This document shows positions 46,087 through 54,484 of a DNA stretch of 64,000 nucleotides, in pieces. The stretch comes from an uncultured Roseobacter sp. Lineage in GTDB: Bacteria; Pseudomonadota; Alphaproteobacteria; Rhodobacterales; Rhodobacteraceae. The first letter of the stretch is position 1. Every line of letters starts with the position of its first letter. Both the position numbers and the translations under genes were made by a program. The DNA lies in NCBI RefSeq assembly GCF_947491795.1, contig NZ_CANLKW010000001.1, positions 62,001-126,000 on the forward strand. The letters are read 5' to 3'. Below the pieces are notes generated by a model that was not told the DNA's origin, did no database searches, and saw only the letters and a list, made by a program, of their open reading frames with translations.

Positions 46087-46392
46087 TCAAAGCCGCCCAT
46101 CGCTGCAACTGCGAAACAAAATGTGATGCAATCTGGTTGTGGTCTGTGGGCAACGCGGACATTGTAAACACGTAGCAAGACTTCGTTTGTACATGCGCGC
46201 GCTACTGCACAGCTCTGCATTGCTTTCTTCGCCACGCATTCCATCCAGTACGATCCGAATCTTCTCTTCGCTGGAAAACTGCTTGCACATGGAGCGCCAG
46301 AAGTCTTTTTCCACCTTCCCGCCGGGGCTCTTCGTTATTTTTCTCGTCGTCCACTCCGTGATCGTGATGATGAGCAACAAACTCTCGACCAT
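46087..46392 (-). pseudogene. IS3-family OrfA remnant
   Basis: The minus-strand frame encodes KQFSSEEKIRIVLDGMRGEES and AELC, the N-terminal part of IS3-family OrfA (normally S-A-E-E-K-I-R-I-V-L-x-G-L-R-G-E-E-S-I-A-E-L-C). After AELC the sequence no longer fits, so only the 5' end of the transposase persists. The upstream residues (KSPGGKVEKDFWRSM) also match the usual OrfA leader. It is a decayed insertion sequence. Confidence 0.75.
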
Positions 46393-46471
46393 TGAGTCGT
46401 CCTATTTTGTTCCAGAGGTACCGACATCAGCCAAATATGGATTCACGAGAGCCCTGTGCGCTAAGGAATGC

Positions 46472-46506
46472 AAAAAAAAGAGCCGCATCACTGAGGACAC
46501 GGCTCT
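46472..46506 (-). terminator. Terminator of the small-gene pair
   Basis: Read on the minus strand, AGAGCCG...CGGCTCT is followed by eight T residues (plus strand CAAAAAAAAG). It is a canonical strong terminator just downstream of the 61-aa gene. Confidence 0.9.
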
Positions 46507-46526
46507 AATTCGAAACTTCGTATTTT

Positions 46527-46712
46527 TTAGGTCTCTGTGCACCGCTCATACCAGATCAGGTTCCGCTTTTTGTTGTCGTTTTTGGGTTTGCGGAACTTGT
46601 CTTTCTCCACGTCTTCAAGTTGGCGGGCTAACACTTCGAGTTCTCTCGGCTCCTCTCGCTTGCGGGGAAGTCCCAGCAGGCAAGCTCCGATAAATGGGGA
46701 TTGAATTGGCAT
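46527..46712 (-). CDS. Small basic protein overlapping its upstream neighbour
   Basis: A 61-aa protein (MPIQSPFIGACLLGLPRKREE), charged in its second half (LEVLARQLEDVEKDKFRKPKND, split in two). A near-perfect GAAGGAG site lies 7 nt before ATG 46712, and a strong terminator follows, so the gene is likely real. Its first 98 nt overlap the end of the 83-aa gene in another frame. No homology is recognised. Confidence 0.6.
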   Translation of the reverse strand: MPIQSPFIGACLLGLPRKREEPRELEVLARQLEDVEKDKFRKPKNDNKKRNLIWYERCTET

Positions 46713-46866
46713 CGTTCTTCTCCTTCAATGATTCTTTCAATTGCGCTTTGAAATCCTCCGACGAACCGTCTTCGTTATTGGACAGAGGCTTCTTTGGCAG
46801 CAGAAACGACCACAGCGTTTCCGTTGCATCTCGGAGGTTCTGGTTCTCCACAGTAGTTTTTGCCAT
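46615..46866 (-). CDS. Small hypothetical protein
   Basis: An 83-aa protein starting at 46866 (MAKTTVENQNLRDATETLW) with AAGGAG upstream. The first 55 residues look genuine (FLLPKKPLSNNEDGSSEDFK, AQLKESLKEKND). The last 28 overlap the 61-aa gene in a different frame and are low-quality sequence. Either the overlap is natural with translational coupling, or a frameshift joins the two into one protein. No function is known. Confidence 0.55.
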   Translation of the reverse strand: MAKTTVENQNLRDATETLWSFLLPKKPLSNNEDGSSEDFKAQLKESLKEKNDANSIPIYRSLPAGTSPQARGAERTRSVSPPT

Positions 46867-47140
46867 TGGGTCTCCTTTCCTTAGTGTTGAACCCGACCTA
46901 AACATACCGCGAATCATCCACACTTCCGAAACTTGACTTTGGAAAATTGCTTTGAATCAGTCAGTTAAACGATCAGATTTCTTGCATGATCTGTGGATAA
47001 AATGTGGAGAACTTAACTCTGCTCTCTCGGTCAAAACTCCACTAACAGGATTTCTGGTCACGCCTGGGTGATTGCTCCCACAACTGCGCATGTAGCTAGG
47101 AAATCATGATGTGGGAGCTAACGACGCTCACGTTGTTTTA

Positions 47141-47180
47141 GAAAACTCCAGCGATTTTTCGGAAAAGACGGAGTTTTCCG
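47141..47180. promoter_or_regulatory. Nested inverted repeats upstream of the 335-aa gene
   Basis: GAAAACTCC at 47141-47149 is inverted as GGAGTTTTC at 47170-47178. A second pair, CGGAAAA at 47160-47166 and TTTTCCG at 47174-47180, overlaps it. The same AAAACTCC word recurs near 47035. The position 55-95 nt before the ATG fits an operator. The rest of the 46867-47234 gap shows no gene. Confidence 0.5.
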
Positions 47181-47234
47181 AAATTTCCTTGAAAGACCGC
47201 GGGTTTTCGGCCAACCTTCCGAAGAGGAAGGATT

Positions 47235-48242
47235 ATGTTACGAGTGACTGAGGGAAAAGACAGCACAATCGCAGTCAGCACGATTGCTGACGCACTGGGG
47301 TTGACTCAAGAAGTCACCGTGGACAAAATGCTTGCCTTCAATGCATCTAAGCAACTCGAAATTCTTCCAGAAAAGCCACTGAACGAAAAGACGATCAGGA
47401 ACGCACAGCGCGATGGCGTAAAACTTAGGCAGGAAGGCACGCGAGAATGGTTGCGCGCGTTTATGAGCTGGGTGATCGGTCAAACCACACATGGTAACAA
47501 GGATATCCGCGCAATTAGGGAAATACTTGCCGGACTGGAGGCGCTCAAAAAACCTGTAAAGGCCAAGGCGAAGAAGTTGAAACGTACAACAACAACTGAG
47601 TTGGATGCTTTCGCACGAGACATCGTCGATCACCAGAAGAAGTTCCCAGGACTTCAGGAAGATCGTTTTCGCCTTGCTGGGTACTACCGTCTCATTCGGA
47701 AGACTTCACAAAATGGACTGGTACACTACTACGAAGAACCCTTGTTTGTGGGCACGGAAGATCAGCGTTCTTGGCTGGCCTCTGCACGGCAAGGTGCGGC
47801 GTGGGGCTTTACCACCGTAACTTCTGGTATCTTGGTGTTGGTACTAAACCACAAAGACGCACGCACTAACTTTGGTTTCCGTGTGATAAAAATGGATTTT
47901 GCTAGAGGTAACCCTAACAGCGGCTACCCAGCGATCATGCTCCGAATTTCAGACAACTCTTCCGTACCTGCGGTCTCTAGGGTCGTGCTGACGAGAGTTG
48001 ATGACGCAGATCCAGATATTGAGCGTTGGAACTCAACGATAACCGATGACGACAGAGCTTTCGACAATCACGAAATCGGGAGTATGGTTGATCGTATCGA
48101 CGGAGATCATCCCATGCACTCGGCTTATGAACAGCTTGCCATCGGAGAGCACCTGACAATTGCGGAACCTGTCGAATGGGAAACTGCAGAAGCAGTCCTC
48201 AAGTCCATCAATGGGGAAAGAGCGTCTCGTCAAGATCGTTAA
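47235..48242 (+). CDS. Hypothetical protein with N-terminal helical adaptor region
   Basis: A 335-aa protein starting at ATG 47235 after GAGGAAGG. The first 30 residues (TIAVSTIADALGLTQEVTVDKML) look like a small DNA-binding or adaptor fold, followed by a helical region (KTIRNAQRDGVKLRQEGTREWL) and a lysine-rich linker (KKPVKAKAKKLKRTTTTE). The C-terminal 200 residues form an alpha/beta domain with aromatic strands (FRLAGYYRLIRKTSQNG, LVHYYEEPLFVG). No family is recognised. It is AT-richer than the core genome, and nested inverted repeats precede it. Confidence 0.65.
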   Translation: MLRVTEGKDSTIAVSTIADALGLTQEVTVDKMLAFNASKQLEILPEKPLNEKTIRNAQRDGVKLRQEGTREWLRAFMSWVIGQTTHGNKDIRAIREILAGLEALKKPVKAKAKKLKRTTTTELDAFARDIVDHQKKFPGLQEDRFRLAGYYRLIRKTSQNGLVHYYEEPLFVGTEDQRSWLASARQGAAWGFTTVTSGILVLVLNHKDARTNFGFRVIKMDFARGNPNSGYPAIMLRISDNSSVPAVSRVVLTRVDDADPDIERWNSTITDDDRAFDNHEIGSMVDRIDGDHPMHSAYEQLAIGEHLTIAEPVEWETAEAVLKSINGERASRQDR

Positions 48243-48462
48243 ACGGGAACTCCAGTTCATCTCCCTGTGGGTCGCGTATAACGAAGCTGTAACCCTTTCT
48301 GGCCATAGCCATGAATGACGCTTGAAGCATTATAGCTTCGTTCAACGCATCGTTCGCAGAGTTGTGCCCTCTGCGCAGTGTGACCTGCAGCAACGCATTT
48401 GCCGCCGATTCATCAAAACTGGCCTCGATATCAAGAGTTTCCTCGTCTTGGGTGCTGCTCAT
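48208..48462 (-). CDS. Small acidic hypothetical protein
   Basis: An 84-aa protein (MSSTQDEETLDIEASFDESAA) that is strongly acidic at both ends with a central helix (RGHNSANDALNEAIMLQASFMAMARKG, in two halves). An AGGTGA ribosome site precedes the ATG. Its 3' end overlaps the end of the convergent 335-aa gene by 35 nt. No family is recognised; the size and charge would suit an antitoxin-like or DNA-mimic protein, which is speculation. Confidence 0.55.
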   Translation of the reverse strand: MSSTQDEETLDIEASFDESAANALLQVTLRRGHNSANDALNEAIMLQASFMAMARKGYSFVIRDPQGDELEFPFNDLDETLFPH

Positions 48463-48984
48463 GCTTAATCACCTAGTTTTTCTTTTGAGCGTAACATCTG
48501 CTAGTAGTTGCGTCTATATATAGTTGCATAGTCCGTGGGGTTATCGACATATTGCGTCGTACTCTATGGGTTTCCTCGTTTTTCTTCGTCTGGTTTCTTC
48601 GGAAATTTATCCGGACGTTTCAGAATTTGGCCTGCCTAATCACTACCGCACTAGGCTGACTCAGCAAAACTGGGTTTTGTCTGATGTGCGAATGCCAATT
48701 AATCTCAAGATTCGCATCGGACAACAGGCGGGTCGAAGTCGAAGGAATAACGTCGTTAAACGCCTTTGCGACGGCCAACACGTGGCCGTCCGAGAAACCT
48801 GCATCGTTACGGTAATCAGATCAAGCGCAGCATAGGGACGTGTCCGTTAGCGATGCTGCTTCAAGAACGGCCCAAACCGGACCTTGCCCTGAATTCAGCA
48901 ACTGTAGTGTAGCTTCCTCAAAGCGGTCATTCATTGCGATCACCGACGCGGCAGCCCATGCTCAAAGAAGACAAACGAAAAAGG
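48463..48984. other. Gap without supported gene
   Basis: About 520 nt. A 103-codon open frame on the plus strand (48524-48835) lacks a ribosome site and protein-like composition. The stretch must hold the promoter of the 84-aa gene. Nothing else was seen. Confidence 0.5.
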
Positions 48985-50058
48985 CTACTTGATATCGTAA
49001 TCCTCCGACGCAATCCAAGAAATGCGCTCTTCAACGTAGTTCACAACTGAGCGGTAGCCCAAACCATAGCTTGATGAACCCCAATCCAAATCACTCTTCG
49101 CTTCGTTGGAGTGACAGAAGGCTTCCAGAGCAGCTACCAGCTCGTCGGGAGAAGGAGTTCGAGAATATGTTAGCAGCAATAGCCGCATTGCATACGCAAT
49201 TGCCAAAAGAGCTCGCGCCAAAACTGGACGACCTTCGAAGTCAAACCCGTGAAAAAGGTTCGCAGCCTCCGCGAGGTCCTTTTGGAAGCCTTCATTCTCC
49301 CGATACAAAGCCTCGAACTCACCGTAGTTCATTGGGCGTTGAGCGTCTCGTTCATCAACAATGAGAGCATCGATCAACCGATCCAAATGCCCAATTACCA
49401 ATCCTTGCCGGCAATACATGCCCGGATTCTGCTGAACTTTTTCTTTCCAATCTGGTACGTTTGGCGAGTAAGTAAGGTTGGGTTCGAGCGCCGCAAAAAC
49501 GAAGTCATCTGTCAATGCATAGTAGGAAATTTTCAGCAGAAAGTACCGTGTCCGGATGTTCTCATCCAACTCGATATCAACAAACGTAGCAGATCTCTGT
49601 AGTAAGCGAAAAATGGCGATTGGCAGAAAAAGTCGGTAAATTGTTGATCGCAGGTAGTAACCGTCTCTAGCGAGCCAACTTCCTCCTTCCGGACCGAGGT
49701 GACCTTGTCGATGAGTGCGCACCAAGCTGCCTACGCGATAGTAACTCCCTTCAGCGGCCTCAAATAATTGAAATATCAGTGGTTCAACTTCACTATATAG
49801 GCGTTTTTTCGCCTCAAACTCATATGATCGCCGCGCGTCATCAATTGCGGCTTCCTTCGCAAGGTCGGCCTTAATGTGTTCGACGTCGGCAGTCAGTTCT
49901 GCCTTGAGCTTTTCCAACCGAGCTGAAGCGAAGGGATTCACAAATGCCACTAGTATAGCGATAAGTGCGCTGACCACCGCTGAAATTATTGTCACTTGGG
50001 CTGCAGGCGGCAGTACAAGAAACCATTTGATCATGCTGTCCATGTTTAAACTTAACAT
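48985..50058 (-). CDS. Membrane-anchored coiled-coil hypothetical protein
   Basis: A 357-aa protein with one N-terminal membrane helix (VTIISAVVSALIAILVAFVN), then a coiled coil (RLEKLKAELTADVEHIKADLAKE in part) and a large helical domain (YSEVEPLIFQLFEAAEGSYY, AIFRLLQRSATFVDIELD). It probably faces the cytoplasm, as the helix is followed by charged sequence. Starts at 50058 and 50043 are both possible; AAAGG precedes the first. No family is recognised. It is divergent from the methyltransferase operon, with a 370-nt gap that likely carries both promoters. Confidence 0.65.
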   Translation of the reverse strand: MLSLNMDSMIKWFLVLPPAAQVTIISAVVSALIAILVAFVNPFASARLEKLKAELTADVEHIKADLAKEAAIDDARRSYEFEAKKRLYSEVEPLIFQLFEAAEGSYYRVGSLVRTHRQGHLGPEGGSWLARDGYYLRSTIYRLFLPIAIFRLLQRSATFVDIELDENIRTRYFLLKISYYALTDDFVFAALEPNLTYSPNVPDWKEKVQQNPGMYCRQGLVIGHLDRLIDALIVDERDAQRPMNYGEFEALYRENEGFQKDLAEAANLFHGFDFEGRPVLARALLAIAYAMRLLLLTYSRTPSPDELVAALEAFCHSNEAKSDLDWGSSSYGLGYRSVVNYVEERISWIASEDYDIK

Positions 50059-50428
50059 AACCTGTGCCTTTGCACAGATGCATGAATAATGAAACTGAAC
50101 CTGCCCAACGGCCCTTTGCGGTCATTGCCAACGATGTCGCACGCGGCAGCGCGGCTTCCCTGAAGCGGACATTGAAAGCATACGCAGTATTTTGAGGGCA
50201 TAGCCTGTGCCAACAACAAAAGTGCTGCTCAACACGCATTTAGAAGTTCCAATGAAGCTCTTCGACGGTGTCTTGGTCGTCCGGTTCTAGCAGGTGATTT
50301 GGCAATGGCTTCTTGGTTCCATATTTGCCAATTTTCGAGAGCCGGACGGCACAATCCTGAAACATGTGGTGTTGAAGCCCTTGCGCTGCTAGAAACTGGG
50401 CTAAAGTGAGTCAATCGGGCGCCGCAAG
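50059..50428. other. Divergent promoter region of the MTase operon
   Basis: A gap of 370 nt between two divergent genes, with no supported gene. It probably contains the promoters of the membrane coiled-coil gene and the four-gene operon. No specific box could be assigned by eye. Confidence 0.4.
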
Positions 50429-51727
50429 TTGTTGATCGAAAACAAAAATAAGAATAACGGAGAGAAGGCCCAGATATCCCTCAGGCAGTCTTCAACCTTC
50501 GGCGTTCCCACTGCCACCGGCGTAGACCTTTCAAATGTTTTGAACGGTGCACCATATGAACAGTTCAGAAAAGAAGTAGCTCTCGATATTCGACGCTCGC
50601 GCGGGACCTTTTTCACCGCACCCTTGTTGGCCGAACGCACTGCGCGGGAATTGATATCAAGAACAGGTATAACTTCGAAGGTAGTCGACCCGTGTGTTGG
50701 CATGGGCGACCTGTTGCTCGCCTATGCCCGGCACTTGCCCATCAGATCAAAAATTGAGGACACCTTAGCCGATTGGGGAGAAGTTCTGCACGGGATGGAC
50801 GTTTGTGCAGACCTCGCGCTCACCGCTAGACTGCGACTGAAGGCTCTCGCTTTGTATCGGCATGGTCTGAGGCACAACAAGCTTAGGATCTTGGGAGAAT
50901 TCCCCAACATCAAGGTTGGAGACTTCTTCGATAACGTTGAAACGCTAGCTGAATACCCAGCCATATTCATTAACCCACCGTTCCAGCAAGCACGAACCAA
51001 AGAACGATTGAGTTGGTCATCTGGGCAAGTGAGTATGGCCGCTGTGTTTCTAAGCAAACTGTTGGAGCACGTAAGTTCTTCGACTTCAGTTATGGCAATT
51101 CTACCTGAGGTTTTAAGGTGTGGGTCAAGGTACACCAAGTTTAGAGAGCACATTGCTTCGCTGGGGTTCGGTGGAAACTACACATCTCACGGTAGGTTTG
51201 ATCAGCATGCAGACGTTGATGTTTTTTCAACTCTGCTGTCTCGCGATGAGTTTAGTGGAGTCTGGGCACCGGCAACTAGAAACCATGAACAACGCGTCAT
51301 CTCTGACAAATTTGAAGTTCGTATCGGTACAGTCGTTCCGCACAGAGCCAAGAATAAAGGTGCATGGAGAAAGTACATTTGTGCAAAATCGGTCCCATTA
51401 GCAGCGGAAAGCTTTGAACCTCAAAGCTCCATACGGTTTACAGGAACCGTTTTTGACGCGCCTTTCATAGTACTTAGAAGAACCTCAGGGCCTTCTGACA
51501 AGCGGAGGTCAAAGCCCACAACAATTTTTTCTGACGGACCAGTAGCTGTCGAAAATCATTTGGTAGTACTACTGCCAAAAGATCGAGAAAACGGGCTATC
51601 GAATTGTCATGCTGCGTGTAGGGTATTGAGAAACGATAGAACTCAGAATTATTTGAATGCTCAAATGAGATGCCGACACCTAACCAAAGCGGTTGTTGAG
51701 AACATCCCTTGGAGCCACAATGACTGA
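50429..51727 (+). CDS. N6-adenine DNA methyltransferase-like protein
   Basis: A 432-aa protein with the gamma-type amino-MTase plan: motif I VVDPCVGMGDLLLAY near residue 85 binds AdoMet, and motif IV AIFINPPFQQ near residue 180 (N-P-P-F) is the adenine-N6 catalytic site. DIRRSRGTFFTAPLLAERTA before motif I is typical of Eco57I-like and N-6 DNA methylases. The C-terminal half has no clear restriction domain. The start is probably TTG 50429; no better start exists upstream. It is first in a four-gene overlapping operon (8-nt overlap with the next gene), so it may mark self-DNA for the system or act as a modified sensor. Confidence 0.8.
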   Translation: MLIENKNKNNGEKAQISLRQSSTFGVPTATGVDLSNVLNGAPYEQFRKEVALDIRRSRGTFFTAPLLAERTARELISRTGITSKVVDPCVGMGDLLLAYARHLPIRSKIEDTLADWGEVLHGMDVCADLALTARLRLKALALYRHGLRHNKLRILGEFPNIKVGDFFDNVETLAEYPAIFINPPFQQARTKERLSWSSGQVSMAAVFLSKLLEHVSSSTSVMAILPEVLRCGSRYTKFREHIASLGFGGNYTSHGRFDQHADVDVFSTLLSRDEFSGVWAPATRNHEQRVISDKFEVRIGTVVPHRAKNKGAWRKYICAKSVPLAAESFEPQSSIRFTGTVFDAPFIVLRRTSGPSDKRRSKPTTIFSDGPVAVENHLVVLLPKDRENGLSNCHAACRVLRNDRTQNYLNAQMRCRHLTKAVVENIPWSHND

Positions 51728-53801
51728 TCATCTTCGTTTCTCCCCTGATATACTTCAAAGACTAGGTGAAGAGCTAGTTCCTGACGTCGATCAAGGTATC
51801 ATTGAGCTGGTTAAGAACGCCTACGACGCTGACGCGACCGAATGTGTCGTCTCTATTCTGTCTGAATCGGACATGCATAGTGAAGTTATTGTCACTGATA
51901 ACGGTCACGGCATGACAAAAGAGAACATCCGCGAAGGGTGGTTGGTAATCGGCAAGTCATCTAAGTCCGAAACTGAGGTTACGACAAAGTTTCGCCGCGT
52001 GCCAGTGGGAGACAAAGGGCTGGGTCGCCTTGCTGCATTGCGCCTGGGACGAAGAGTGGAACTGACAACTGAAACTGGAGATCAAGCAAGCAAGCGATTC
52101 AAACTTCTCATGGATTGGGATGAATTCAGCTCCGCTGATGTCGTGGAGGAAGTCGACCTTGATATCCAAGAAGTCAGATCGACCGGTAGCGCCGGTACGG
52201 AAATCAGAATTTCAAGAATACCTAAAAAGCTTGCAAGAGGAGTGGTGACTAAACTCGCACGTAACTTGTTGCTACTGTCAGACCCATTTCGTTCAATCGG
52301 TGAGGAAACGTCGAGTGCAGACGCTCAAAACGGATTGCGAGACCCAGGTTTCAAAGCGTCGTTGGCCACTGACGAGTTCAAAGATCTCGAGCAAAAGGTC
52401 TCTCAGGCTTACTTTTCTGAGGCCGAGTACAGAATTCAGTGTCAACACAATGAAGATGGTACAGTATTTTTCCGCTTGCTTGACTGGAAGGGGTCAACTC
52501 TTAGTGAGAAACAGTCCGAGACCCGATACTCTGCGTTTCCTTTTTTGTTTGATCTTTGGGTCTTTGTGCTCGACCGGCGATCGTTCTCGAACCGAACAGC
52601 TTCATTTGGTGAGGTTCGTGAGTGGTTGAGCCATGTCGGCGGGGTGCATATCTATGAGGACGGAATTCGGGTGCCACCCTATGGATCTCCGGGCGATGAC
52701 TGGCTGGAGTTAAACCTCAAGCGAGCACGCAGCCCAGAGCAGAGACCTTCAACAAATACCGCCATTGGGCGAGTTCACTTTAGCAATGTCGAACGGAGGA
52801 TGACACAGAAGACTGACAGAGTAGGCTACATTGAAAATGAAGCTTTTCTCGAAATGAAGCGGTGTTGCAGCGATGCACTGGATTGGGCCGCAACTTATCT
52901 GGTTCGACAGCGCGACGAACGAAAGCAGGCCGAGCAAGCCGAACTTGAATTAAAAACAGAAAAAGCTGACACCAAGCTGAACAAAGTCCTAGCTGAATCT
53001 GTAAGTGTTGTTGATCGCGGTAAGGTCGAGAAGGCGATTGATCTTGTACTGAAAGAGCGCGGCGCAGAAGCTAAAGCGATAAGAGAGGACCTGCAGTTGT
53101 ACCGATCTCTGGCTACGGCGGGCATGACTGCAACGGTTGTTGCGCATGAAATCGGACGCCCTCTAAATCTGATCGATCGTACATTGAAGGCTTTGATGCG
53201 ACTTATTCCTGCAGAAAAGCACAAGGACGCCGAAAAAAGAGTTAACAGAATCGGAACAGCGACGCATCGGGTACAGAGTTTTGTGAAAATACCGATGTCC
53301 CTCCTGTCAAAAAGAAAACGCCGTACAGAGCGAGTTTCGGTAAATGATACCATTGACGGTTTTGCAAGGCTGTTGCTTCCAGTGTTAGAAGACTACAAGA
53401 TCAAGCCGATCGTAGAGACGAAAGCGAGCTACTCTGACATTCGCGGAAGCGCATCACTAGTGGAAGGAGTGCTTCTCAATCTAACTCTAAACTCTATCAG
53501 CGCTTTCAATCGCGGCATTGAAGACGTGGATCAGCGACGCATATCAATTTCTACAAGTTACTCTGGCGAGAGCATTGAAGTTGTTTTTCAAGACAATGCC
53601 GGCGGTATCCAAGGAATAGATTTGCCGGATATTTGGCTTCCTGGCACTACGACAGATCCAAACGGCACTGGTTTTGGTCTGACCATCGTCAGAGATAGTA
53701 TCAAGGATCTAGGTGGTACGGTGGCTGCTATCGAACGTACCGATTTCGGTGGCGCGAAATTCATAGCGACGCTGCCACCTCTTAGGGAGCTAGACACGTA
53801 A
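51720..53801 (+). CDS. Double GHKL ATPase: Hsp90/MORC-like plus histidine-kinase-like
   Basis: A 693-aa protein with two GHKL ATP-binding modules. The first (residues about 10-160) has the N box IIELVKNAYDADAT, G1 VTDNGHGM and G2 VGDKGLGRLAAL, as in Hsp90/MutL/MORC proteins. After a middle domain and a coiled coil (RDERKQAEQAELELKTEK) comes a histidine kinase core: H box VVAHEIGRPLNLIDRT near residue 474, N box VLLNLTLNSISAF, G1 FQDNAGGI and G2 GTGFGLTIVR. It starts inside the methyltransferase stop (ATGACTGA) and its own stop shares bases with the next start (TAATG). It has no membrane helix, so it is a cytosolic sensor. Confidence 0.85.
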   Translation: MTDHLRFSPDILQRLGEELVPDVDQGIIELVKNAYDADATECVVSILSESDMHSEVIVTDNGHGMTKENIREGWLVIGKSSKSETEVTTKFRRVPVGDKGLGRLAALRLGRRVELTTETGDQASKRFKLLMDWDEFSSADVVEEVDLDIQEVRSTGSAGTEIRISRIPKKLARGVVTKLARNLLLLSDPFRSIGEETSSADAQNGLRDPGFKASLATDEFKDLEQKVSQAYFSEAEYRIQCQHNEDGTVFFRLLDWKGSTLSEKQSETRYSAFPFLFDLWVFVLDRRSFSNRTASFGEVREWLSHVGGVHIYEDGIRVPPYGSPGDDWLELNLKRARSPEQRPSTNTAIGRVHFSNVERRMTQKTDRVGYIENEAFLEMKRCCSDALDWAATYLVRQRDERKQAEQAELELKTEKADTKLNKVLAESVSVVDRGKVEKAIDLVLKERGAEAKAIREDLQLYRSLATAGMTATVVAHEIGRPLNLIDRTLKALMRLIPAEKHKDAEKRVNRIGTATHRVQSFVKIPMSLLSKRKRRTERVSVNDTIDGFARLLLPVLEDYKIKPIVETKASYSDIRGSASLVEGVLLNLTLNSISAFNRGIEDVDQRRISISTSYSGESIEVVFQDNAGGIQGIDLPDIWLPGTTTDPNGTGFGLTIVRDSIKDLGGTVAAIERTDFGGAKFIATLPPLRELDT

Positions 53802-54484
53802 TGCTCGATCTTTCTGCATTAACAACCGTGACCGTAGTTGACGACGATGCAGAGGATCGCAACGCATTGGTCGAAGACCTGGCGGACTTTGGCTTTGAAA
53901 CAAGGGTTATTGAAGGAAAGTACGCTTCCAACATGGATCGGCTAGTAGCTGACATACACCAACTCCAGAGTGATTTTGTGATTTGTGATCATAAGCTGCA
54001 ACCTCATCAGCTTGCATCATTCACAGGAGCAGAGCTGGTGGCTCGTTTATTTCAAGATAGGGTGCCATCAATGCTTTTGACGATGTTCAAATCACCTGCA
54101 CGGGTCGACATACTCAAACACCGCGAGAGAATACCCGTAGTCGTCGGTCGAGATGAGTTTGATCAAGCGCATCTTCAAAAGTACTTGAATCTGTGTCGGT
54201 CCGAGTTTGATGGAAACCCGGTCCCAACCCGTAAACCACATCGGGTAATTGTTAGGGTTGAAGAGAAAAGACCGTTCGGAAAGTCCGACTTTGTTTGCGA
54301 TGTGGTTATACCCTCATGGCGTCCCGGACATGCAATCACTGTACCTAAGGAGTGCTTCGCGAAGTACTTCTGGGGCTCGATCGCTCAGGGCGATAGGTTT
54401 CTTGGCAATGTGAATATTGAAGCTCCGGACGAAGACGAATTGTTCATTTCAGAACTGGAAGAACGCATTGACATCAACGACTGA
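53801..54484 (+). CDS. Response-regulator-like protein
   Basis: A 227-aa protein whose first 120 residues are a REC domain: the acidic pair in VTVVDDDAEDRNAL and the phosphoacceptor aspartate in DFVICDHKLQP. The conserved threonine appears in MLLTMFKSP, but the expected lysine after the fifth strand is not obvious (VVVGRDEFD). The C-terminal 100 residues (HRVIVRVEEKRPFGKSDFVC, GHAITVPKECFAKYFWG) form an unidentified beta-rich domain, not a usual DNA-binding output. It starts in the stop of the kinase gene. It is likely the phosphorylation target of the upstream protein, passing the signal to the metallo-beta-lactamase-fold protein. Confidence 0.8.
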   Translation: MLDLSALTTVTVVDDDAEDRNALVEDLADFGFETRVIEGKYASNMDRLVADIHQLQSDFVICDHKLQPHQLASFTGAELVARLFQDRVPSMLLTMFKSPARVDILKHRERIPVVVGRDEFDQAHLQKYLNLCRSEFDGNPVPTRKPHRVIVRVEEKRPFGKSDFVCDVVIPSWRPGHAITVPKECFAKYFWGSIAQGDRFLGNVNIEAPDEDELFISELEERIDIND

